NCBI GenBank assembly: GCA_910575445.1
Contig: CAJTFW010000001.1
Coordinates: forward strand, 806,001 to 870,000
Direction of reading: 5' to 3'
DNA: 64,000 bases
From: Lachnospiraceae bacterium
Lineage (GTDB): Bacteria > Bacillota > Clostridia > Lachnospirales > Lachnospiraceae
This document shows, piece by piece, positions 13,821 to 23,441 of the stretch. The translations under genes were made by a program, and so were the position numbers. A model generated the notes under the pieces. That model made no database searches. It was not told the DNA's origin and worked only from the letters and a program-made list of their open reading frames with translations. Position 1 is the stretch's first letter; each line of letters starts with the position of its first letter.

Positions 13821-15648
13821 GACGCTCCTCCTTTGGTTCTTTGATATAAATAGTGATAGTGGTGCCCTCTTGCTCTGTACTGTCGACCATAAGAACGCTT
13901 CCCTTTGGGCAAGTATGTACAATCCTCTCCCGGACATTGTGAATTCCAATCGAAGGGCGGGAACCGGTCTTGGGTGGTGGGGCTCCATTTTTAAAGGTAT
14001 TTTTAATCTCTGCTAGGCGTTTTTTGGTGATGCCGCATCCATTGTCTTTAATCTGAATCAAAAGTTCTTCATACAGACGCTCCACACGAATCCAGATATA
14101 ATAGGGAGGAATTCGGTTTTCAAAGCCATGATGAAAACAGTTCTCCACAAGTGGCTGAAAGATAAGCTTTGGAACTAAAAAATCATCGATGTCTTTTTTT
14201 GTGTTGTCATAATCCATATGACAGATAAGCTTTGACCCATAGCGCATCTGCATAATTGAGAGATAGTGGTTTAGATGTTTCCACTCCAGTGCAAGAGGAA
14301 CCATATTGTCTGTCCATTTGATGCTGTAGCGAAATAGATCGCCAAGTGCAGCAAGCGCATCTCCCACTAGATAATACTCGTCAATCTCGCACTGCATCCG
14401 CATATTTTCCAGTGTATTGTAGAGAAAATGCGGGTTAATCTGTGCTTCTAGTGCTCGTAGTTCTGTCTCTTTTTGCAGCTTGTCCTTGGCAACTAATGTG
14501 TCTATCGTATCTTGCAGCTTACTGGCCATCTGGTTAAAGCTTCTGGCAATTCTTGCAATCTCATCGCTTCCGGTCTCTTCCATATGTATCCGAAAATCCC
14601 CCTGCTCTATCTTGCGTATCATATGATTCATCTCAAACAGTCTTTTTAACAAAATCTGTACTGCATGGTAGGCAAGAACACTGATTAGCACAAAAGCGAC
14701 AAGAACAAATAAAAGCATATAGGTCAGCATGTAGCGGGAAGAAGAAAAGACGTCTTCCTGTCTCTGAATGACAACACGAATTAATCCAGTCCTTGCGCAT
14801 GGTTCATAGTAGAGATAGGCAGGTTTTTGGTTGAGCATCCCTGTGGTAAAGCTGGCTTTTTCGCTAAAATCAGCTTCTAGATGGTAGTCGCTTGTGGAAC
14901 CGGAGATGGTATAGAGTTGTTCTGACTCCTGATGATAGAGAAAAAACAGTACATTATTTTGACTAACTGGAAGTTGGTTTATGGGAATTAATTTACTAAG
15001 AGCAGTATCAACTTCTAAGACACCAATAACGGCCCGGCTCTTTAAGTCGTAGATTTTCCGGTAGAGCGGAAGTATCAGTGTGGTATTGTTGATGGCTTTT
15101 ATCTGGCTTCTTGAGTGGGTATAGTTAGAATCTGCATAGCGGATATTTCCATAGGTCATATTGTCTGCACTGCTTAAGACTTCCGTTGCATAGTCGGACC
15201 TTTGCAACTGTTCCATATAGGTAAAGGTCGTATAGTAATCCATACTTTCAGGAATCTGATGATTGGAACTAAAGATATAGAACCCATTAAACTGGTTCGG
15301 ATAGAGATTGTGAATCGCAGTAAGTCCCGTCGAGAGTTTGGAAGAAAAATAGCTGGCCTCCTGGGTGCTTAAGCGACTATTTTGATTGAGAAAATAGGGA
15401 AATTCCTGTTGGTAGAATAAATCGGTCAATGCGGATTCTGCTTTGTCAAGGCTACTGTTCATCAGTGCGGTCATCTGACTTAAATCGGCCTGAAGTGCAA
15501 AGCGGCACTGGGTCACAAGAGATTGGCGGTGCGTTGTATTATAGTATACACAGATAGAGATTGCGGGAATACATAAGATAACCGCAATCACTACAACAAA
15601 TTGTTTTGTCAGGCTCATTTTCTGAAGTTTCGTTAAGAAAAATTGCAT
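13798..15648 (-). CDS. YesM-type sensor histidine kinase
   Basis: 616 residues. An N-terminal membrane helix (about 16-38), an extracellular sensory region (about 39-295) and a second helix (about 300-325) are followed by HAMP, the His_kinase region with the phospho-acceptor His in EAQINPHFLYNTLENM, and an ATPase domain (LVENCFHHGFEN, IKDNGCGI, SIGIHNVRERI). The extracellular part could sense a sugar or a sugar-binding protein. It is cotranscribed with the YesN-type regulator and divergent from the sugar ABC operon, its likely target. Confidence 0.93.
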   Translation of the reverse strand: MQFFLTKLQKMSLTKQFVVVIAVILCIPAISICVYYNTTHRQSLVTQCRFALQADLSQMTALMNSSLDKAESALTDLFYQQEFPYFLNQNSRLSTQEASYFSSKLSTGLTAIHNLYPNQFNGFYIFSSNHQIPESMDYYTTFTYMEQLQRSDYATEVLSSADNMTYGNIRYADSNYTHSRSQIKAINNTTLILPLYRKIYDLKSRAVIGVLEVDTALSKLIPINQLPVSQNNVLFFLYHQESEQLYTISGSTSDYHLEADFSEKASFTTGMLNQKPAYLYYEPCARTGLIRVVIQRQEDVFSSSRYMLTYMLLFVLVAFVLISVLAYHAVQILLKRLFEMNHMIRKIEQGDFRIHMEETGSDEIARIARSFNQMASKLQDTIDTLVAKDKLQKETELRALEAQINPHFLYNTLENMRMQCEIDEYYLVGDALAALGDLFRYSIKWTDNMVPLALEWKHLNHYLSIMQMRYGSKLICHMDYDNTKKDIDDFLVPKLIFQPLVENCFHHGFENRIPPYYIWIRVERLYEELLIQIKDNGCGITKKRLAEIKNTFKNGAPPPKTGSRPSIGIHNVRERIVHTCPKGSVLMVDSTEQEGTTITIYIKEPKEERHVSDISR

Positions 15649-15664
15649 ATTTTTACCACCAGAT

Positions 15665-15681
15665 AACCATTAGGAATGGTT
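15665..15681. repeat. Palindrome downstream of the yesM-type promoter
   Basis: Inverted arms AACCATT and AATGGTT with a 3-bp centre, immediately downstream of the minus-strand -10 box. Candidate operator for the YesMN operon; the protein binding it is unknown. Confidence 0.35.
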
Positions 15682-15683
15682 TT

Positions 15684-15712
15684 ATTATACATGATTACCA
15701 AAGAAACGGCAA
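15684..15712 (-). promoter_or_regulatory. Promoter of the YesM-YesN operon
   Basis: On the minus strand, TTGCCG (15712-15707), a 17-bp spacer and a perfect TATAAT (15689-15684), about 36 bp before the kinase ATG. Confidence 0.65.
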
Positions 15713-15799
15713 CAAAATATAAAACCAAACCTAAAAAATTCAAACCAAAGAAGAAAGGATTAGACAGTATAATAAGAAGTAAAGAAAGGGGTGAAAGCA

Positions 15800-17281
15800 T
15801 TGAACTTATTGGAAATGAAAAAAGTCCGAAAGAGCTTTCATTCGGTGGAAGTGCTGCACGGAGTAGATTTGACAGTGCGTGCGGGAACCGTCCACGCCCT
15901 GATGGGGGAGAACGGAGCAGGAAAATCCACTCTGATGAAAGTGTTAGCCGGCGTGCATGGCTTAGACAGTGGAGAAGTGTATATCCGCGGTGAAAAGGTC
16001 GAGATACAAAGCCCTAAACATTCTCAGGAATTAGGAGTTGCTATGATTCACCAGGAACTCTCAGCGATACCAGAGATGACCGTGGCAGAAAATATCTTCT
16101 TAGGGCGGGAGCCAAGAAAAGGGATTTTTATAGACCACAAGAAGATGCAGCAGATGACACAGGAGCTTTTAGATAATCTAAAAGTTGCGATTGCGCCAAG
16201 TGTTAAGATTGGAAGACTTAAGGTGGCAGACCAGCAGCTTGTGGAGATAGCTAAAGCAGTTTCTTTCCATGCAGATATTATTGTTATGGATGAGCCAACC
16301 TCAGCGATCACAGACAATGAAGTAGAATATCTGTTCCAGATTATTGCCGATTTAAAGGCACAGGGAAAAGGCATTATCTATATTTCTCATAAGATGGATG
16401 AGATTTTTCGAATTGCCGATGATATCACAGTCCTTCGGGATGGAAACTATGTAAACACCTGGGAGGCAAAAGATATCAACAACAATATCCTGATTCAAAA
16501 TATGGTGGGACGTGAGCTAAATGAATATTTCCCCAAAGTAGAAGTGCCCATTCATGATGTACTCTTTGAAGTGAAGCATCTGACACAAAAAGGCAAGTTT
16601 GAAGATGTCAGTTTTGCAGTGAAAAAAGGAGAGATATTTGGCATTGCTGGTCTGATTGGTGCTGGACGTACGGAGATGATGCAGGCTATCTTTGGTCTTG
16701 CTAAGCTTGACGAAGGGGAGATGTATTTAGAGGGTGTACCGATTACGATTCATACGCCCAAAGAAGCGATTGCATATGGCATCGCCTATGTGACCGAGGA
16801 TAGAAAAGGAGAAGGGTTAGTACTTGAGATGCCTGTTGCCCACAATATTACACTGCCATCAATGAAGATGTTCTGTCAAAATGGCTTTATCTCGGCAGCA
16901 AAAGAAAAAAGTACCGTGGAAGAAGAGATTGAGGCGCTTCGGATTAAAGTACATACACCCGCCCAGTTAGCCGGAAAGCTCTCAGGCGGTAATCAGCAGA
17001 AGATTGTATTAGCCAAATGGATGATGAAACATCCAAAGCTTTTGATTCTTGATGAACCCACAAGAGGTATCGACGTAGGGGCCAAATCCGAGATATACAA
17101 ACTGATGTGCGAATACGTAGCTAAAGGCAATTCCATTATTATGATTTCCTCTGAGATGCCGGAAGTTATGGGGATGGCAGACCGCATTATGGTGATGAGT
17201 AACGGGATAAAAAGCGGTGAATTAACTCGCAAAGAATTTGCGCAGGAAACCATTATGAAGCTTGCAGTTTCCAATATTTAG
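15800..17281 (+). CDS. Sugar ABC transporter ATP-binding protein (RbsA/MglA type)
   Basis: 493 residues with two ABC modules, as usual for monosaccharide importers. Module 1 has GENGAGKSTLMKVLAG and IIVMDEPTSAITD; module 2 has KLSGGNQQKIVLAKWM and LLILDEPTRGIDVG. I favour the TTG at 15800, six bases after AAGGGGTG; a GTG at 15791 in frame is the alternative and lies on top of the ribosome site. It is followed by an RbsC-type permease and a binding lipoprotein; it energises uptake of an unidentified sugar or polyol. Confidence 0.93.
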   Translation: MNLLEMKKVRKSFHSVEVLHGVDLTVRAGTVHALMGENGAGKSTLMKVLAGVHGLDSGEVYIRGEKVEIQSPKHSQELGVAMIHQELSAIPEMTVAENIFLGREPRKGIFIDHKKMQQMTQELLDNLKVAIAPSVKIGRLKVADQQLVEIAKAVSFHADIIVMDEPTSAITDNEVEYLFQIIADLKAQGKGIIYISHKMDEIFRIADDITVLRDGNYVNTWEAKDINNNILIQNMVGRELNEYFPKVEVPIHDVLFEVKHLTQKGKFEDVSFAVKKGEIFGIAGLIGAGRTEMMQAIFGLAKLDEGEMYLEGVPITIHTPKEAIAYGIAYVTEDRKGEGLVLEMPVAHNITLPSMKMFCQNGFISAAKEKSTVEEEIEALRIKVHTPAQLAGKLSGGNQQKIVLAKWMMKHPKLLILDEPTRGIDVGAKSEIYKLMCEYVAKGNSIIMISSEMPEVMGMADRIMVMSNGIKSGELTRKEFAQETIMKLAVSNI

Positions 17282-17302
17282 AAGGACAGGAGAAGAACAG
17301 CA

Positions 17303-18247
17303 ATGAAAAAAAATATAAAAAATTTTATCACAGAGTATGGGGTGGTTGTCTGTCTGATTCTTATCTTTATCTTTTTTGGTATTATGAAACCCAAGTTTCT
17401 GACCGTGACAAACCTCCTAAATATGTTAAGACAGACTTCAATTAACGGACTTTTGGCTATCGGTATGACATTTGTCGTATTGACAGGAGGCATTGATTTG
17501 TCGGTCGGCTCGATTGTGGGCGCTTCTGGTATGTTTGCAGCGCTTGTAGCAAGAGAGGAGATGGGACTGCCATGGTTCTTAGCTATTTTAACAGGGCTTC
17601 TTGTAGGGCTTTTACTAGGAACCGTCAATGGAATCCTTGTAGCATACTGTAAAGTTCCGGCTTTTATTGCAACCATGGGTATGATGAGTATTGCCAGAGG
17701 TGTTACCTATATGGCAACAGACGCCAAACCAGTGCCAGGACTTCAGCAAGCCTTTTTAAAAATCGGCGGTGGAAGCCTAGGCCCAATCCCAATCCCAATT
17801 ATTTTGTTGGCAATTGTACTTGTTATCTGCTTTATTGTACTTTATAAATGTCCCTATGGAAGATATGTCTACGCAACCGGAGGCAATGCACTCTCTGCTA
17901 GAATCTCCGGTATCAATGTACGACTGGTAACTTGTTCTGTCTATATGATTTCTGGCGTACTAGCTGGTTTAGCAGGTGTGATTCTAACAGCACGTGTCAC
18001 TTCTGGTCTTGCCGGAAGTGGAGAAGGATACGAGACCGACGCGATTGCAGCAGCAGTTATTGGTGGCAACTCTTTGGCAGGTGGCAGAGGACGTTTATGG
18101 GGAACTATTATAGGATTCTTAATTATGGGAATCATGAACAATGGTCTTGATATGATGGCAGTGTCTTCTTATTGGCAGCTAGTTATCAAAGGATTGATTA
18201 TCATCGGCGCAGTCATGTTGGATTCGCTGAATGAGAATAATAAATAA
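17303..18247 (+). CDS. Sugar ABC transporter permease (RbsC type)
   Basis: 314 residues with about eight to ten hydrophobic segments. Family motifs include NGLLAIGMTFVVLTGGIDLSVGS and the cytoplasmic loop AAAVIGGNSLAGGRGRLWGT. It forms the membrane channel with the RbsA-type ATPase 21 bp upstream. AAGGACAGGAG precedes the ATG. It shares the operon with the binding protein and SDR dehydrogenase. Confidence 0.94.
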   Translation: MKKNIKNFITEYGVVVCLILIFIFFGIMKPKFLTVTNLLNMLRQTSINGLLAIGMTFVVLTGGIDLSVGSIVGASGMFAALVAREEMGLPWFLAILTGLLVGLLLGTVNGILVAYCKVPAFIATMGMMSIARGVTYMATDAKPVPGLQQAFLKIGGGSLGPIPIPIILLAIVLVICFIVLYKCPYGRYVYATGGNALSARISGINVRLVTCSVYMISGVLAGLAGVILTARVTSGLAGSGEGYETDAIAAAVIGGNSLAGGRGRLWGTIIGFLIMGIMNNGLDMMAVSSYWQLVIKGLIIIGAVMLDSLNENNK

Positions 18248-18263
18248 AATGGAGGAAAAAAAG

Positions 18264-19298
18264 ATGAAGAAGAAAGCAGTAGGTTTATGGTTAAGTGTGG
18301 TATTGGCCGTAGGAATGTTGGCTGGATGTGGCGGTGGAAGTGGTGACAGCGCAGCGTCTACCGGGTCATCAGACGCAGCTTCTAGCGAGAGCGAGGAAAA
18401 CAGCACGGAGGCAGAAGACAGCGGGGCAGCAGAGGCAGAAGCATCTTCCTCTGAGAAGAAGATTGGTATTACACTGTACAGCTTAAAGAATGAATTTACT
18501 GTACGGGTAGCGAACGCTGCACAGGCAAAGGCAGAAGAACTAGGCTATGAGCTTGTAGTCTATGATGGAAACTACGACCCGGCAACACAGATTTCTCAGA
18601 TTGAGACGATGATTTCTGATGGATGTGCTGGCATTATCCTAAATCCACAGGATGCAGAGGCATGTTCTCCTTGTGTTGACAAGGCAGTTGAGGCCGGAAT
18701 TCCGGTAGTTGGTGTAAATACGCGTGTCAACAATGATAAACTGACAAGCTATGTAGGCTCGATTGACGTGATGGCTGGCGAGATGGAGATGCAGAAGATT
18801 GCTGATTTAATCGGCGGCACTGGCAAGATTGTGATTATTGAAGGACCGATGGGACAGTCTGCACAGATTGAGAGAAGAGAAGGCATCCAAAATATCCTAG
18901 ACAAATATCCTGATATCGAAGTATTGGCAGAGAAGACTGCAAATTGGTCTCGTTCAGAAGGTATGACCGTAATGGATAACTGGCTTCAGGCATTTGATGA
19001 GATTGATGCAGTAGTGGCTGAAAATGATGAGATGGGCCTTGGAGCAAGAGAGGCAATTAAAGCAGCAGGAAAAGATATTCCGGTCATTGGTGTAGATGGT
19101 ATTACAGATGCCCTAAATGCTGTAGAGTCTGGAGATTTGGTAGCTTCTATCTTCCAGGATGGTGCCGGACAGGGGTCAAAGGCAGTGGAAGTGCTGGTAC
19201 AGGTACTAGAAGGAAATACCGTAGATGAGAATTACTGGATTGACTTTGAGGAAGTAAATACAGAGAATGTAGCAGAGTTTAAGCAGAGAGCACAGTAA
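18264..19298 (+). CDS. Sugar-binding lipoprotein (periplasmic-binding-protein 1 type)
   Basis: 344 residues starting at the ATG at 18264, eight bases after GGAGG; an in-frame ATG 33 bases earlier overlaps the permease end and lacks a site. Signal peptide with lipobox LAGC, a low-complexity Ser/Ala/Glu linker (about 25-70), then a Peripla_BP_4 domain (KKIGITLYSLKNEFTVRVANA, GCAGIILNPQDAEAC, DAVVAENDEMGLGA, VIGVDGITDALNAV). It delivers the substrate to the RbsC-type permease. Resembles ribose/xylitol/erythritol-type binders; ligand not determined. Confidence 0.93.
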   Translation: MKKKAVGLWLSVVLAVGMLAGCGGGSGDSAASTGSSDAASSESEENSTEAEDSGAAEAEASSSEKKIGITLYSLKNEFTVRVANAAQAKAEELGYELVVYDGNYDPATQISQIETMISDGCAGIILNPQDAEACSPCVDKAVEAGIPVVGVNTRVNNDKLTSYVGSIDVMAGEMEMQKIADLIGGTGKIVIIEGPMGQSAQIERREGIQNILDKYPDIEVLAEKTANWSRSEGMTVMDNWLQAFDEIDAVVAENDEMGLGAREAIKAAGKDIPVIGVDGITDALNAVESGDLVASIFQDGAGQGSKAVEVLVQVLEGNTVDENYWIDFEEVNTENVAEFKQRAQ

Positions 19299-19358
19299 GA
19301 AAAGCATATACACAGACTCCGAATAAACCAGAGTTTAAAATGGAAGGAGAGGATTCAC

Positions 19359-20126
19359 ATGCTAAAATATTATGGAGCAGATGCGGCATATGATTTAAGT
19401 GGAAAAACAGCAATTATTACAGGTGGAGCAGCCGGTATCGGCCATGCAACCGCAGAGTTTTTTGCAAAAAAGGGCGTGCATCTGGTGTTGGCAGACCTAA
19501 ATCCAAAGGTGGATGAGATTGCAAAAGCGATTGCTTCGGATGCGATTGGAGTATCAAAAGATGCCACTAAGGGAGAGGACAGACAGGCAATCTTAGATGC
19601 AGCGCTAAAGGCTTTTGGACAGGTGGATATTCTCGTAAACTGTGCCGGGATTGTGGCACTTGAGAAAGCAGAGCTTATCAGTGAGAGTGACTGGGACAAA
19701 ACGATGAATGTCAATCTAAAGGCGACATTTATGATGGCGCAGATGATGGGAAAATATTATATTGACCATAAAGTAAATGGATGTATTGTAAATATGGCTT
19801 CTCAGGCAGGAGTGATTGCATTAGACAAGCATGTGGCGTATTGTGCGTCAAAAGGTGCGATTATTGCAATGACAAAGGTAATGGCGATGGAGTGGGGACA
19901 ATACGGGATTCGAGTGAATGCAGTGTCTCCTACTGTGGTGCTTACAGAGCTTGGACATAAGGCATGGGATGGACCAGTTGGCGATGCATTTAAAGAAGAG
20001 ATGCCATCGAAGCGCTTTGCAGAGCCGGATGAGATTGCAGGAACGATTGCATTCTTATGCAGCAATGCAGCGGGGATGATTACAGGACATAACCTGCTCG
20101 TAGATGGAGGTTATACCATTAAATAG
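19359..20126 (+). CDS. Short-chain dehydrogenase/reductase, probable polyol or sugar dehydrogenase
   Basis: 255 residues, the classical SDR size. Cofactor motif TGGAAGIG, then LVNCAG, the catalytic Ser (NMASQAG), Tyr-x-x-x-Lys (YCASK) and C-terminal NLLVDGGYTIK. An acidic residue after beta-2 (LADLNP) points to NAD rather than NADP. It closes the sugar ABC operon and is followed by a terminator, so it likely oxidises the imported polyol or sugar. No kinase or aldolase accompanies it. Confidence 0.88.
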   Translation: MLKYYGADAAYDLSGKTAIITGGAAGIGHATAEFFAKKGVHLVLADLNPKVDEIAKAIASDAIGVSKDATKGEDRQAILDAALKAFGQVDILVNCAGIVALEKAELISESDWDKTMNVNLKATFMMAQMMGKYYIDHKVNGCIVNMASQAGVIALDKHVAYCASKGAIIAMTKVMAMEWGQYGIRVNAVSPTVVLTELGHKAWDGPVGDAFKEEMPSKRFAEPDEIAGTIAFLCSNAAGMITGHNLLVDGGYTIK

Positions 20127-20134
20127 TGTAAGTG

Positions 20135-20183
20135 GCGTCTGGCATAGGCAGAGATTCCTTCCTATGTCAGGCGCTGTTTTATT
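20135..20183 (+). terminator. Intrinsic terminator after the sugar ABC-SDR operon
   Basis: A 14-bp stem with two wobble pairs (arms 20135-20148 and 20161-20174) followed by a T-rich tail. Confidence 0.8.
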
Positions 20184-20223
20184 GTCTATAAACTACAATT
20201 TACAAAAAAATAGAAATCTACAG

Positions 20224-20252
20224 TTGACAAAATTGCCCAATGATGTTAATTT
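20224..20252 (+). promoter_or_regulatory. Promoter of the PTS leader
   Basis: TTGACA (20224-20229), 17-bp spacer, TAATTT (20247-20252). The transcript would begin just upstream of the RAT element. Confidence 0.5.
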
Positions 20253-20268
20253 TATACATATGATATAG

Positions 20269-20294
20269 TATGTAACTGTACGGCAGGCATTAAC
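20269..20294 (+). promoter_or_regulatory. RAT antiterminator element (LicT/GlcT/BglG class)
   Basis: GTAACTG...CAGGCATTA matches the ribonucleic antiterminator pattern, a short imperfect hairpin that BglG/LicT-type proteins bind. Its 3' half is also the 5' arm of the terminator at 20288-20338, so the two folds exclude each other. The likely binder is the PRD antiterminator encoded at 22598. Confidence 0.75.
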
Positions 20295-20338
20295 TATGCA
20301 TAAAAACAAGGGATGTTTATGCATGTTAGTGTCTTTTT
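20288..20338 (+). terminator. Leader terminator overlapped by the RAT
   Basis: A long stem pairs CATTAAC-ATGCATAAA with TTTATGCAT-GTTAGTG around a short loop, followed by a T-rich tail. Located 80 bp before the PTS gene. Confidence 0.75.
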
Positions 20339-20421
20339 CTATGTGTAAATTCTCACAATTACGTACATAGTAATAGATAGTGATATGCAGAAAACATTCC
20401 AAAAAAACAGGAGGGATTGTC

Positions 20422-22569
20422 ATGAAAGACAAGATTTTTGGTGTACTGCAGCGTGTGGGAAGATCGTTTATGCTTCCAATCGCAATTCTGCCAGTGGCAG
20501 GTCTGTTACTTGGTGTGGGTGGCTCATTTACCAATGAGACCATGCTAGAGACGTACGGGTTGATGGGTATTATGGGCCCGGGGACGATTTTTAATGCGAT
20601 TTTGCAGGTTATGAGTGCCGCAGGTGATATTGTATTTACCAATCTGCCGATTATTTTTGCAATGGGTGTAGCGATTGGTATGGCGAAGAAAGAGAAAGAA
20701 GTAGCGGCTCTTTCAGCAGCGATTGGATTTTTTATTATGCATGCGTCGATTGGGGCGATGATTAGCAATCATGGTGGCCCGGAGGCGATGCTTAGTGGTG
20801 CTACCACCTCTGTAGTGGGGATTACTTCTTTGCAGATGGGTGTGTTTGGCGGTATTATCGTAGGACTTGGAGTAGCAGCGCTGCATAATAAGTTCTATAA
20901 GATTGAGCTTCCACAGGTGCTGTCGTTCTTTGGCGGTACGCGGTTTGTGCCGATTATCAGCGGGCTTGCGTATACCGTAATTGGTATCTTGATGTTCTAT
21001 ATCTGGCCAGTGATTCAGCAGGGCATCTATGCCGTTGGCGGCGTAGTGTTAGAGTCTGGATATGCTGGAACCTGGGTGTATGGTCTGATGGAGCGTGCAC
21101 TGATTCCTTTTGGACTACATCATGTGTTCTATCTTCCATTTTGGCAGACCGCGCTTGGCGGCAGTATGGAAGTTGCCGGACGGGTAGTAGAAGGTGCACA
21201 GAATATCTTCTTTGCACAGCTTGCAGACCCAAGTGTTGACCATTTTGCAGTGTCAGCAACCCGCTTTATGACAGGTAAATTCCCGCTGATGATCTTTGGT
21301 CTTCCAGGAGCAGCACTTGCAATGTATAAGGTGGCAAAGCCAGAGAAAAAAGAGGCGGCAGCAGGTCTTTTACTTTCCGCAGCGCTGACTTCGATGCTGA
21401 CAGGTATTACGGAGCCTCTAGAGTTTACCTTCCTCTTTGTGGCACCGCTTCTGTATGCGATTCACTGTGCTTTTGCAGGCCTTGCCTATATGTTGATGCA
21501 TGTCTTTAATGTAGGTGTGGGTATGACATTCTCTGGCGGATTGATTGATATGTTCTTGTTCGGCATCCTTCAGGGAAATGCAAAGACGAGTTGGATATGG
21601 ATTGTTGTAGTTGGTATTGGATATTTTGTAGTATATTATTTACTGTTCTCCTTCTTAATTGTCAAGATGGATTTAAAGACACCAGGAAGAGATGACAGTG
21701 AAGAAGTAAAGCTTTACAGAAGAAGCGATGTAGATGCCAGAAAGAAAGGCGGAGCAGACAGTACCGATGAGCTTTCTGAGGAAGATGCGCTCTCAGCGGC
21801 TATCTGCAGAGGTCTTGGCGGCAAGAAAAATATCTCGGATGTGGACTGTTGTGCAACCAGACTTCGCTGTACCGTTCATAAATCAGAGCTTGTAGATGAC
21901 AATCTGTTAAAATCAACAGGTGCGTCGGGCGTGGTACACAAAGGAAATGGCGTACAGGTTATCTACGGACCTCGTGTTACAGTGATTAAATCCAATCTAG
22001 AAGATTATCTAGAGACGGCTCCTGACGAGGAATATACGCCATCTGCAGATGCTTCCAAGGAAAGTACAGCAAAAGCGGCAGAAAAGCCAGAAGGCAAAGT
22101 GGTGAAGACCGATACGATTTACAGCCCGGTAAATGGTACAGCAGCGGACCTTTCGGATACACCAGATGAAGCATTTGCCGGTCGTATGATGGGAGATGGA
22201 GCGATGGTACTTCCAGAAGACAGCGAAGTAAGAGCACCAGAAGATGGCGAAGTCAGCTTTGTCTTTGAGACCAAACATGCGATTGGATTTGAGACTGCTT
22301 CTGGTCTTGCGATGCTTTTGCATATGGGAATTGATACGGTAAATCTAAATGGCGAAGGCTTTGAAGTATTTGTACAAAATGGAGATAAAGTGAAAAAAGG
22401 TGACCTTTTGATGAAACTAAATCTGGAGTATCTAAAAAGTCATGCACCATCTTTGGCATCACCCATTCTTTGTACAGAGCTTACAGAAAATCAGAAGATT
22501 CGTCTGTTAAAAACTGGAAGTATCAAAGCTGGAGAAGCTTTATTTGCAGTAGATACGTACGAGGGATAA
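20422..22569 (+). CDS. PTS transporter subunit EIICBA, glucose-type
   Basis: 715 residues from the ATG after GGAGGG; an in-frame ATG 42 bases upstream lacks a site. Domain order is EIIC membrane channel (about 1-430), EIIB (about 450-540) with phospho-Cys477 in CATRLR, and EIIA (about 570-715) with phospho-His634 in LLHMGIDTV and the companion TKHAIG. It imports and phosphorylates a hexose of the glucose/N-acetylglucosamine class using phosphate from HPr. Expression is expected to depend on antitermination at the RAT-terminator leader. The exact sugar is uncertain. Confidence 0.93.
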   Translation: MKDKIFGVLQRVGRSFMLPIAILPVAGLLLGVGGSFTNETMLETYGLMGIMGPGTIFNAILQVMSAAGDIVFTNLPIIFAMGVAIGMAKKEKEVAALSAAIGFFIMHASIGAMISNHGGPEAMLSGATTSVVGITSLQMGVFGGIIVGLGVAALHNKFYKIELPQVLSFFGGTRFVPIISGLAYTVIGILMFYIWPVIQQGIYAVGGVVLESGYAGTWVYGLMERALIPFGLHHVFYLPFWQTALGGSMEVAGRVVEGAQNIFFAQLADPSVDHFAVSATRFMTGKFPLMIFGLPGAALAMYKVAKPEKKEAAAGLLLSAALTSMLTGITEPLEFTFLFVAPLLYAIHCAFAGLAYMLMHVFNVGVGMTFSGGLIDMFLFGILQGNAKTSWIWIVVVGIGYFVVYYLLFSFLIVKMDLKTPGRDDSEEVKLYRRSDVDARKKGGADSTDELSEEDALSAAICRGLGGKKNISDVDCCATRLRCTVHKSELVDDNLLKSTGASGVVHKGNGVQVIYGPRVTVIKSNLEDYLETAPDEEYTPSADASKESTAKAAEKPEGKVVKTDTIYSPVNGTAADLSDTPDEAFAGRMMGDGAMVLPEDSEVRAPEDGEVSFVFETKHAIGFETASGLAMLLHMGIDTVNLNGEGFEVFVQNGDKVKKGDLLMKLNLEYLKSHAPSLASPILCTELTENQKIRLLKTGSIKAGEALFAVDTYEG

Positions 22570-22597
22570 AAGAAACGTCTGCGGGGGAGAGGAAAGT

Positions 22598-23428
22598 ATG
22601 TTCAGAGTTAAGAAGGCGTTGAACCACAATACCGTGATTGCGATTGGGATGGAGGACAACCAGGAATATCTTTTACTTGGAAAGGGTATTGGCTTTGGCA
22701 AGAAAGTCAGCGAGCGAATCGAAGCTCCAGAAGGTTGTACGATCTATTCTCTTCAGAAAAAGACGGAGCGGGGAAATGCTATGGAACTTGTCAAAGAGAT
22801 TGAGCCTGTATTTTTGGAGATTGCACAGCAGGTCTTAAAAGAGGGTGAGCGAATCTTTGGAAAGATTGACTTTAGCATACTTTTTCCCATGGCAGACCAT
22901 ATTGCGTTTGCAGTAAAAAGAATCCAGAATGGAGAACAGATTCGCAATCCGCTGACCAGTGATATTCAGGCGCTTTTTCATATGGAATATAAGGCTGCAG
23001 AGTGTATTCGACCAATTTTAAAAGAGTGCTTAGAGGTAGAGATTGACGAGCATGAGATCGGATATATTGCGCTGCATATTCATTCGGCAATTGAGGATGA
23101 GAATGTGGCGCTCTCCATGCAGATTGCAAGGACTGTAAGAGAGTGTATTGAGCTGGTAGAGCAAGAGACCGGAATCACGATTGATGTAATGTCTTTATCG
23201 TACAACCGTCTGATGAACCATGTACGCTATATGGTGGCAAGAGCTATCAAAGGCGAACGATTAAGACTGGATATGAACGACTATATGTCCATTAAATTCC
23301 CGGAAGAATTTCAGATGGCTGCAACGGTGTGTGCACATCTTGAAAAATATCTAAAGCAGCCGCTAGATGAAGTGGAGATTGGTTATCTGGCGATGCATAT
23401 TCAGAGAGTGGCTGTTGAGAGAGAATAA
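22598..23428 (+). CDS. PRD-domain transcription antiterminator (LicT/BglG family)
   Basis: 276 residues, the family length. An N-terminal co-antiterminator RNA-binding domain (1-55; KALNHNTVIAIGMEDNQEYLLLGKGIGFGKK) is followed by PRD1 (about 65-170; DHIAFAVKRI, EIGYIALHIHSA) and PRD2 (about 172-276; MNHVRYMV, EIGYLAMHI) carrying the regulatory His residues. The protein binds RAT RNA when the sugar is present and blocks termination. Placed right after EIICBA and before a free EIIA, it most likely controls its own operon. Confidence 0.93.
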   Translation: MFRVKKALNHNTVIAIGMEDNQEYLLLGKGIGFGKKVSERIEAPEGCTIYSLQKKTERGNAMELVKEIEPVFLEIAQQVLKEGERIFGKIDFSILFPMADHIAFAVKRIQNGEQIRNPLTSDIQALFHMEYKAAECIRPILKECLEVEIDEHEIGYIALHIHSAIEDENVALSMQIARTVRECIELVEQETGITIDVMSLSYNRLMNHVRYMVARAIKGERLRLDMNDYMSIKFPEEFQMAATVCAHLEKYLKQPLDEVEIGYLAMHIQRVAVERE

Positions 23429-23441
23429 GAGGAGAGAAAAC

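Noticed and set aside
15788-15802. Possible CcpA cre site at the start of the sugar ABC operon
   Set aside because: Matches only the first part of the cre consensus; central CG and the 3' end differ.
20193-20768. 191-residue minus-strand ORF at the PTS leader
   Set aside because: Antisense of the EIIC domain and RAT leader; Ile/Ala-rich shadow translation.
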